Notes under the pieces: model-generated
Seen by the model: only the letters and a program-made list of their open reading frames with translations
Told to the model about the DNA's origin: nothing
The model's database searches: none
Assembly (NCBI GenBank): GCA_946885645.1
Contig: CAMPGU010000113.1
Coordinates: 1-12,228 of the forward strand
Source: an uncultured Haloferula sp.
GTDB lineage: Bacteria; Verrucomicrobiota; Verrucomicrobiae; Verrucomicrobiales; Akkermansiaceae
Length of the DNA stretch: 12,228 bases
Direction: 5' to 3'
In this document: piece after piece, positions 8,101 through 12,228 of the stretch
How positions within the stretch are numbered: the first letter of the stretch is position 1
Layout of the letters: every line of letters begins with the position of its first letter
Translations under genes and position numbers: made by a program

Positions 8101-8483
8101 ACGAGAGCCTGGTGCTGGTGGAATTCATGAACCGCTACCGGCGCGAGGGCCACTCCGCGTACGAGGCCGTATTGCGCGGCGGAAAGGCGCGGTTCACCCC
8201 GATTTTCCTCACCTCGGTCACCAGCTTCATCGGCCTGCTGCCGATGATCACGGAGACCAGCGTGCAGGCGAAATTCCTGATCCCGATGGCGGTCAGCCTC
8301 GCCTTCGGTGGCTTGATCAACCTCTTCAATACCCTGCTGCTGGTGCCCTGCGTGTATGCTCTCTTCGAGGACTTCCGGCTTAGAATCTACACCAAGGAAG
8401 CGCTGCAACGGCAAGAGGAGGAACTGGCGCTGGATGAGAACGAGCATGCGCTCGAAGAAGTCCAGCAAGCGGCCGCCCCTTAA
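5196..8483 (+). CDS. RND efflux transporter permease (AcrB/HAE-type)
   Basis: A 1095-residue inner-membrane pump, slightly longer than AcrB (1049). It has the duplicated RND layout: TM1 at about 10-30, a large periplasmic porter loop, TM2-TM6 at about 358-510, TM7 near 548-570, a second large loop, and TM8-TM12 from about 903 on. Signatures include FPEISSNFITV near the first loop, PYPNATPEEVE just after it, and TM4 GIVTDDAIVVGERV, with the paired proton-relay aspartates Asp420 and Asp421. In TM10 the sequence is GVVINESLVLVEF, so the position of AcrB Lys940 is Asn969 and the next residue is Glu970. Such Asn variants occur in a known branch of HAE-type pumps, so the protein is probably active. 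The substrate cannot be read from sequence; drugs, bile-like amphiphiles or solvents are typical. It starts inside the adaptor stop codon. The C-terminal tail is Glu/Gln-rich. Confidence 0.95.
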   Translation: MKGLIFFWARNKVAANFLMFALIVGGLFTWIKLKKEIFPEISSNFITVQTPYPNATPEEVEKGVCLPIEEAIQDLDGIERLTSTSSEGMGVVVVEVASGKDTRKVLNDVKSRVDAIQNFAESVEKPIIADVLIKNQVMSLAVTADTDERTLRAIAEDVRDDLMAYGGKAPENAWEGIKRSVANAILGEARITQIDLAGVRDHEISIEVSENTLREYGLTFEQVAEAVRSTSIDLPGGSVRTKAGEILIRAQNRRYEAADIEKITVVTRPDGTVVKLSDIGKVVDGFKEEDLYSRYDGHPAIILNIFRTGDEDTLRVARLVREFVAEKATHVPKGVDLEIWNDESVLLEGRIHLLLNDGFQGFVLVYIALALFLRPALAFHVALGIPIAFAGALIALPYGDISVNMISLFAFILVLGIVTDDAIVVGERVNERIEQGEPAHLAAPRGTWEVMSVAAFGVFTTMIAFMPMFGVQGVSGNIWRQIPWIVIPVLIVSLIETNLILPSHLAHLKPVDPNHPNRFLRLQQKVAGTLDLFVKKVYGPLLKVLVHWRHATVAGFAAVLFITLGLLASGRLIKFEFFPRVEAEIISAKLTLPNGVPVETTEAAVRKIEEAALAIQKDVQDEKGRPIIKHLLASVGSQPYTPGLSLQASRGVNVGEVTIELQGADSRNRPELLADSIIAEWRKRVGPIPGAVELSFQLQTSAGGNAVDLELTGPDMEELDAAAEFVKAELATQEGVIDIGDSNLEGKREVKLGVTSAGEALGLRLETIARQVRQAFYGEEVQRLQRGRDEVRVYVRYPYEERRSLQNLSDMRIRTPEGEEIPFTEVAEAEEGRGYAIIRRANRFRSINVTADIDRTNPNANANEVVEWMRTDVFPRMHEKFPSVMWGFQGEQKDQRESVSDLSKGFVLALFGIYMVLALPLRSYVQPLIVMSVIPFGMIGAVLGHIFFGMNFSVMSIIGVIALAGVVINESLVLVEFMNRYRREGHSAYEAVLRGGKARFTPIFLTSVTSFIGLLPMITETSVQAKFLIPMAVSLAFGGLINLFNTLLLVPCVYALFEDFRLRIYTKEALQRQEEELALDENEHALEEVQQAAAP

Positions 8484-8573
8484 GGGGTTCCTCTGAATCG
8501 GCCCCGTTCTTCATGCAAGGGGGAAGATCCGACGGGACTTCGGGGCGACGCGCTGATAGTAGATGCCCTGCTG

Positions 8574-9164
8574 GTGAAATCGATTTTTCCATACGCAGGC
8601 TACGTCCTGCTTGCCGGATGGATTTTAACGAATCGCGGGTGTGTGAAAACGGACAGCTCGGGAGGCCCGGCCGGACCGAATGGGGGGCGACTAGTTCGTA
8701 ACGCTCCTTCCCAAGCGGATGCCGGCTTCCGCGAACCAGCCAAAGCCTCGAAACGGCCGCGTCCGGCGACCGCGTCTTCCGCGGAGAACTTCATCCGGGG
8801 CAAATTGAAATCGATTATCATCCCGGTGATCGCCTTTGAAGATACGAGCGTGGAAGAGGCGGTGGAGTTCCTGCGGGTCCGTATCATCGAGCTCGATCCG
8901 GATTCGACTGTGGAGCACACGAAGCGCGGGATCTCTTTTTCAATTGGAAGACGGGAGGGTGAACCGTATGACGCTGCGGGCGAAGAAGAGGCTAGGGACG
9001 GTGAAGTCGGAGTCATGAGGACGGCAGGGCCTCCGGAGGCGAGGAGAATTATCGCGCTCGAAGAGAGGGGGATCTCCGCTTGGGACGCCTTGAATCGGAT
9101 CGCCCGAGAGGCGAATTTGGTGGTAGAGGTTACCGCGACGGGAATCACGCTCCGGCCCCAATGA
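8574..9164 (+). CDS. Exported protein with an STN-like (secretin/TonB short N-terminus type) domain
   Basis: A 196-residue protein starting with GTG; no ATG occurs in frame before it. Residues 6-19 are hydrophobic (PYAGYVLLAGWILT), so it is probably exported. The Cys23 context (NRGC) is a poor lipobox. A low-complexity linker rich in Pro, Ala and Ser runs to about 70. Then comes a motif set I associate with many Verrucomicrobia proteins: KLKSIIIPVIAFEDTSVEEA (77-96), EFLRVRIIELD (98-108), GISFSI (119-124) and, near the end, ISAWDALNRIAREANL (167-182) with VEVTATGITLRP (184-195). This beta-alpha-beta pattern resembles the STN domain of secretins and TonB receptors. An acidic insert (about 126-150) separates the halves. 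The exact role is unknown; recognition is by pattern only. It lies 90 nt after the pump gene and may or may not belong to that operon. Confidence 0.72.
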   Translation: MKSIFPYAGYVLLAGWILTNRGCVKTDSSGGPAGPNGGRLVRNAPSQADAGFREPAKASKRPRPATASSAENFIRGKLKSIIIPVIAFEDTSVEEAVEFLRVRIIELDPDSTVEHTKRGISFSIGRREGEPYDAAGEEEARDGEVGVMRTAGPPEARRIIALEERGISAWDALNRIAREANLVVEVTATGITLRPQ

Positions 9165-9258
9165 CGGATGATCCATGCCGGGCGTTCGTTTCCGTACCGT
9201 TCGGAAGATTTCGCCGAGCTCTTGATGATTGCGAAATTCTTCTCCATCCTCGCCGCCC

Positions 9259-9855
9259 ATGAAGCCCCGCCGCCGCGAGCATGAAGCCCGTGACAACCGC
9301 CACGCCCGCAGGAACGAGCCCGAACCATCGTCTTCCTCCGCGCCGGCGCTCGATGAAGACGATCTCATGCGGATCGTTGCGGAGAAGCCGGTGCCTTTCC
9401 TCCTGATCCTCGATTGCGTGCAGGATCCTCACAATCTCGGGGCGATCCTCCGTTCGGCGGACGGCGCGGGTGTCCATGCGGTCGTCGCGCCGAAGGACAA
9501 ATCGGCGAGCATCACCGAGACCGTCCGCCGGATTTCCGTGGGCGCTGCCGATCACGTCCCCTTCGTGCAGGTGACGAACCTGGCGCGGACGATGGAGCAT
9601 CTCAAGAAGGCGGGCGTCTGGATCGTCGGCACGACCGACCACACCGACAAGCTGCTCTACGACCTCGATCTGAAGGGCCCGCTGGCTCTCGTGATCGGGG
9701 CCGAGGAAAAAGGCATGCGCCGCCTGACGGAAGAGAATTGCGACTTCCTGGCGAAGCTCCCGATGGCCGGAAAGGTGGAATGCCTCAACGCCTCCGTCTC
9801 GGCGGGCGTCTGTCTTTACGAAGCCGTCCGCCAGCGCGCGCTCGCGAAGGCATGA
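9259..9855 (+). CDS. SpoU/TrmH-family RNA 2'-O-methyltransferase, RlmB-like but short
   Basis: A 198-residue SPOUT-class enzyme that transfers a methyl group from S-adenosylmethionine to a ribose 2'-OH of rRNA or tRNA. All three SpoU motifs are present: motif 1 PHNLGAILRSAD (57-68, with the conserved Asn59 and Arg65), motif 2 LVIGAEEKGMRRL (144-156), and motif 3 LPMAGKVECLNASVSAGVCL (167-186), followed by YEAVRQR. The ending is closest to RlmB (23S rRNA Gm2251 methylase). RlmB proteins of about 240-250 residues carry an N-terminal L30e-like RNA-binding domain. Here it is replaced by about 45 charged, disordered residues (Arg/His/Glu, then SSSS). The ATG at 9259 was chosen; an in-frame ATG at 9229 would add 10 residues. 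Its stop overlaps the next start (ATGA, 9852-9855). The target could be Gm2251, a tRNA, or something else. Confidence 0.88.
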   Translation: MKPRRREHEARDNRHARRNEPEPSSSSAPALDEDDLMRIVAEKPVPFLLILDCVQDPHNLGAILRSADGAGVHAVVAPKDKSASITETVRRISVGAADHVPFVQVTNLARTMEHLKKAGVWIVGTTDHTDKLLYDLDLKGPLALVIGAEEKGMRRLTEENCDFLAKLPMAGKVECLNASVSAGVCLYEAVRQRALAKA

Positions 9856-10670
9856 TCCTCCCGGTCCGCATCCTTTCCGATCTGCACCTCGGGCACCGGG
9901 TGTCCCGGATTTCTTCCGTGGAATGCTTCCGCCCCTTGATCGCCGGGGCGGGAACAGTGGTTTTCAACGGCGACACCTGGCAGGAACTCGCGCGCATTTT
10001 CCGGGATCGCTCCGCGGAGATGCTGGAGGAGCTGAAAGCGATCTGCGCGCAGGAGGGAGCGGAAGCGGTCTTCCTGTCCGGCAATCACGATCCCGGTTGG
10101 CCGGGGCCCGGCTGGGTGGAGCTGGCGGAGGGACGCATCCTCGTGACCCATGGGGACACCTTCTTCGCGGAAGGCTCGCCCTGGACCCGTGAATGCTTCT
10201 CGCGGCACGAGCAGGTACGGGCCTTGTGGGACCGGCATCGTGCGGCGGCCGGGGACCCGGCGGCCCGGATCGCCTTGGCGCGGGAAATCGCCTTGGTCCT
10301 GCGCACCGCCGATTATCCGAAAGGGCAGAAGCTCTGGCAACGCGTGCTCGATGCGGTGAGGCCGCCTCGCCGGGCCTTCGAGATCCTGCGCGTGTGGGCC
10401 CTGCAGTCGGAGGCTGCGGCCCGGTTTGCGGAAGGCTACTTCCCGCGTGCGGAGATCGTCGTGAAGGGCCATTTCCACCGCGCGGGCATCTGGAGGAGGC
10501 GCGGAAAGCTGGTCGTCAATCTGGGAGCCTTCATGAATCCCTGCCCGGCGCTGTGGGCGGAATTCGACGGCTCCTTCTTCAGCGTCGGCCAGGTGGACGA
10601 GGGGGCCGAATACCGGAAAGGCGGGATGAAGGGCGTGTGGCGGCTGAGCGGCCTCCCGCCCTCACTTTGA
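9852..10670 (+). CDS. Calcineurin-like metallophosphoesterase, LpxH-like
   Basis: A 272-residue binuclear-metal phosphoesterase. The five family blocks are intact: SDLHLG (Asp10, His12), NGD (Asp41), GNHD (77-80), HGD (100-102) and GHFH (206-209). Between the fourth and fifth blocks is a helical insertion of about 100 residues rich in Arg, Trp and Ala. LpxH, the UDP-2,3-diacylglucosamine hydrolase of lipid A synthesis, also carries a helical cap there. The order and spacing suggest an LpxH-like enzyme, but LpxH usually has GNRD in the third block where this has GNHD, so the substrate is uncertain. The start is the ATG inside the stop codon of the methyltransferase gene, consistent with coupled translation. 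The frame is open far upstream, but that part lacks motifs and lies inside the methyltransferase gene. Its 3' end overlaps the opposing gene by 9 nt. Confidence 0.87.
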   Translation: MILPVRILSDLHLGHRVSRISSVECFRPLIAGAGTVVFNGDTWQELARIFRDRSAEMLEELKAICAQEGAEAVFLSGNHDPGWPGPGWVELAEGRILVTHGDTFFAEGSPWTRECFSRHEQVRALWDRHRAAAGDPAARIALAREIALVLRTADYPKGQKLWQRVLDAVRPPRRAFEILRVWALQSEAAARFAEGYFPRAEIVVKGHFHRAGIWRRRGKLVVNLGAFMNPCPALWAEFDGSFFSVGQVDEGAEYRKGGMKGVWRLSGLPPSL

Positions 10671-11165
10671 CTTCGGCTTCCCGGGCTTCAGCTCCACGGA
10701 GATGATCAGGCGGCCGCCGCGCCACTCGGGTCCCAGTACCAGCAGGGGCTTGTCCGGGGTCATGGCGGCATCGGTCTTGAGGATCTTTTTGCGGCTTACC
10801 CACAGCTCCACGTCCATCCGCATCAGCTCCTTGGAAAGCTTGCTCTGCGCCTCGAAACGGAGGACCACCTCGTTGCTCTCGCCGAAGGGCTTGGCCCAGT
10901 TCTCGTAGGTCCGGTAGAGCGGCATCATGTCCCGGCCGATCTCCAGATAGGAGGCGAATTTCAGCTTTTCCTCCCGGGAGAGCCGCGCGGCCACCTCGTC
11001 CGGCACGGGTTTCGCCCGCGGGCCGGCGGCGGTGGCATCCCCATCCGTGCCGAGATAGACCACCACCGTGACGGTGCCGATCACGTCCCGGCCGGGGTCG
11101 GTCTGGGCGTTTGCCATGCCCGCCCCGCCGAGAGCTATCAGGGTGATCGCCCGGCGTCGGTTCAT
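10662..11165 (-). CDS. Secreted protein of unknown function in the sigma-factor operon
   Basis: A 167-residue protein with a clear Sec-type signal peptide: MNRRR, a short hydrophobic core (AITLIALGGAG) and a likely cleavage site after ANA (Ala20). The mature part begins with a beta-like stretch (IGTVTVVVYLGTDGD, 29-43). A charged helical middle (about 56-75) and a Tyr/Trp-rich segment (PLYRTYENWAKPF, 82-94) follow, then strands ending LIISVELK and a Lys/Pro-rich tail. I recognise no enzyme motif and no Cys pair. The start overlaps the stop of the anti-sigma-like gene as ATGA (11162-11165), so the two are probably translated together. This suggests a partner or output of that membrane protein on the far side of the membrane. 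The 3' end overlaps the convergent phosphoesterase gene by 9 nt. Confidence 0.75.
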   Translation of the reverse strand: MNRRRAITLIALGGAGMANAQTDPGRDVIGTVTVVVYLGTDGDATAAGPRAKPVPDEVAARLSREEKLKFASYLEIGRDMMPLYRTYENWAKPFGESNEVVLRFEAQSKLSKELMRMDVELWVSRKKILKTDAAMTPDKPLLVLGPEWRGGRLIISVELKPGKPKSK

Positions 11166-11746
11166 CGCGGCGGAGTGATATCGGCGGTGGTCGGGGCCGG
11201 TTCTTCCACGGATGCGGTGTCCGGGAGCTCGAAGCTATCCGGCAGCGAGGCCACGCCATTGAGCACGATCACCTCGGCATGTGCCGCCGGGGACATGAAG
11301 TAGGCGGCGGTGACGCCTTGTTCCGGGATGTAGAGGGCCGGTGCAGGCTCCGGAGCCGTCGCGACGATCACCGGGGCCGCCGGGCCGGCCTGGCGTGCAG
11401 GAACCACGCGGGTGCCCGCCCAGAAGCAGAGTGCCATGCCCGCCACGGCCGTGGCCGGCAGGAAGAAGCGCCAGAAGCCGCCCTTGGCCTTCGCCGGGGG
11501 GGCGGCGGCAACAGCCTCCCGCGCGATTTCCCGGGAAATCCGGGAATTGAAGAAATCCGCGTAAGGAGGTTCCTCGGACGCAGGCAGGTGCGCGCGCAGC
11601 AGTTGCTTGATCTGCCGCGCTTCCTCGCGCCGGGCCAGCCACTCGGGTTGGGTGGCCGCCCACGCGCTCACCGTGGCGGCGGACTCGCCGGTCAGCTCGT
11701 CGTCCACCCACAGGGCCAGCATTTCTTCATCGGGCATCGTATTCAT
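11162..11746 (-). CDS. Single-pass membrane protein, putative anti-sigma factor
   Basis: A 194-residue protein directly behind an ECF sigma gene, the usual place for its anti-sigma factor. The N-terminal part (about 1-90) is cytoplasmic and acidic/helical (DEEMLALWVDDELTGE, 6-21; ARQIKQLLRAHLP, 43-55; YADFFNSRISREI, 62-74), which fits a sigma-binding domain. No His-x3-Cys-x2-Cys zinc motif is present. One membrane helix follows (about 92-112, FWRFFLPATAVAGMALCFWAG), then an Ala/Pro-rich outer domain ending in a conserved-looking stretch (AHAEVIVLNGVASLPDSFEL, 155-174). The ATG at 11746 overlaps the sigma gene by 20 nt and sits directly against AAGG. The in-frame ATG at 11737 has AAGGA 8 nt before it, a proper ribosome-site distance, so that start (191 residues) may be the true one. 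The function is inferred from position and topology. Confidence 0.75.
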   Translation of the reverse strand: MNTMPDEEMLALWVDDELTGESAATVSAWAATQPEWLARREEARQIKQLLRAHLPASEEPPYADFFNSRISREIAREAVAAAPPAKAKGGFWRFFLPATAVAGMALCFWAGTRVVPARQAGPAAPVIVATAPEPAPALYIPEQGVTAAYFMSPAAHAEVIVLNGVASLPDSFELPDTASVEEPAPTTADITPPR

Positions 11747-12228
11747 CCTTGAGGAGGGCTTGGAGTTTCTGTCTGGCGTAGAAGAGGCGGCTCATGACCG
11801 TGCCGATGGAGCAGCTCATCACCTCGGCGATCTCTTTATACGCCAAACCCTGGACATCTTTCAAGACGACGGCTTCGCGGTGCTCCGGAGAGAGCTTCGC
11901 GAGCGCGGCTCCGATCTTCACGCGGAGTTCGTCGGCAGCCAGCGCGTCGTCCGGGCTGCGGGCTTCGGAGGGGGTCGAAATGGCCGCGGGGTCGATCCGG
12001 TCGCGGCTCAGAAGTTCGTCGTTCAGCTCATCCCCGCCTTCCGGGCGGCGGCGGCGGGCGAAATCATAGACGCTGTTGTGGGCGATCCGGTAGAGCCAGG
12101 TGGTGAAACGCGCCTTCGCCTCGAAGCGCGGCAGGGCTTGCCACGCCTTGATGAAGGCTTCCTGGGACAGGTCCCAGGCATCCGTCTCGTTTTTGACCAT
12201 ATTGCGGATCATTGCGTAAATCTTTCCT
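11727..12228 (-). CDS. ECF-type RNA polymerase sigma-70 factor (N-terminus beyond the window)
   Basis: The complement is open to the right edge, giving 166 residues. Region 2 is recognised by KIYAMIRNMVKNETDAWDLS, then QEAFIKAWQALPRFE, then FTTWLYRIAHNSVYDFARRR; the -10 recognition and core-binding helices lie here. An acidic linker of about 45 residues leads to region 4, LSPEHREAVVLKDVQGLAYK with EIAEVMSCSIGTVMSRLFYA, the helix-turn-helix that reads the -35 element. Region 3 is absent, as expected for the ECF group. An ATG at 12212 gives 161 residues, but region 2 homology (GKIYA) continues upstream to the edge, so the real start is outside. The gene overlaps the anti-sigma-like gene by 11 or 20 nt. 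It probably directs transcription of its own operon and an envelope-related regulon; its promoter is not in the window. Confidence 0.92.
   Translation of the reverse strand, partial: GKIYAMIRNMVKNETDAWDLSQEAFIKAWQALPRFEAKARFTTWLYRIAHNSVYDFARRRRPEGGDELNDELLSRDRIDPAAISTPSEARSPDDALAADELRVKIGAALAKLSPEHREAVVLKDVQGLAYKEIAEVMSCSIGTVMSRLFYARQKLQALLKDEYDAR
11737..11750 (-). promoter_or_regulatory. Shine-Dalgarno-like AAGGA that may set the anti-sigma start
   Basis: On the minus strand, AAGGA (11750-11746) stands 8 nt before the ATG at 11737, inside the end of the sigma gene. Its final A is the first base of the upstream ATG at 11746. This is one of the few well-spaced Shine-Dalgarno-like sequences at any gene start in the window, and it favours the internal start codon. 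Confidence 0.4.

Noticed and set aside
4686..8468. A 1260-codon open frame on the minus strand, opposite the pump gene.
   Set aside because: It is antisense to a strongly conserved RND permease. Its translation is low-complexity, rich in His, Arg, Asp and Glu, with no domain. Long antisense frames are expected in GC-rich coding DNA.
8476..8487. Perfect palindrome CCCCTTAAGGGG over the pump stop codon.
   Set aside because: It has no loop and no T-tract, so it cannot be an intrinsic terminator, and a 12-bp palindrome in GC-rich DNA can arise by chance.
9190..9206. TTCCG...CGGAA hairpin in the gap before the methyltransferase gene, as a terminator.
   Set aside because: Only a 5-bp stem with a 7-nt loop and no T-run; too weak.
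9414..9851. Upstream in-frame extension of the phosphoesterase (to 418 codons).
   Set aside because: It lies inside the methyltransferase catalytic region, shows no conserved pattern, and the metal-binding motif starts correctly from the ATG at 9852.

Overview
This is a GC-rich bacterial chromosomal window with tightly packed genes, mostly without Shine-Dalgarno sequences. The best taxonomic guess is Verrucomicrobiota, in or near Verrucomicrobiaceae (Luteolibacter-like). I infer this from the gene set: a secreted STN-like protein, and an ECF sigma / membrane anti-sigma / secreted-protein cassette of a style I associate with that phylum. No rRNA or other phylogenetic marker is present to prove it. 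I see no tRNA, rRNA, CRISPR array, insertion sequence or prophage.

Layout. (1) 1-347, minus: the N-terminal part of a P-loop ATPase that runs off the left edge. (2) 444-1760, minus: a type II NADH:quinone oxidoreductase (NDH-2), followed by a possible hairpin terminator. (3) 1761-1917: an AT-rich divergent control region holding a perfect 13-bp inverted repeat, whose core TGTGA-N6-TCACA matches the CRP-type consensus exactly. (4) 1918-8483, plus: a complete RND efflux operon in the order TetR regulator, NodT-type outer-membrane lipoprotein, HlyD-type periplasmic adaptor, AcrB-type inner-membrane pump, with gaps of 9 and 9 nt and a final 4-nt overlap. (5) 8574-9164, plus: a small exported STN-like protein. 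(6) 9259-10670, plus: a SpoU/TrmH rRNA methyltransferase lacking the usual N-terminal RNA-binding domain, overlapping by 4 nt an LpxH-like metallophosphoesterase. (7) 10662-12228, minus: an ECF sigma factor (N-terminus beyond the right edge), a single-pass anti-sigma-like protein and a secreted protein of unknown function, each overlapping the next.

How the parts work together. The TetR protein probably controls the pump genes behind it. The adaptor links the proton-driven pump in the inner membrane to the outer-membrane channel, giving export across the whole envelope. NDH-2 feeds electrons from NADH to quinone. Its gene shares the 157-nt intergenic region with the pump operon, so the CRP-like site could affect either side. 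The sigma cassette looks like an envelope-sensing switch, with the sigma factor held by the membrane protein and a secreted partner in the same transcript.

Most of the window is recognisable family material. The points most worth checking are the CRP-like palindrome, the changed TM10 residues of the pump, the short methyltransferase paired with a phosphoesterase, and the third gene of the sigma cassette.
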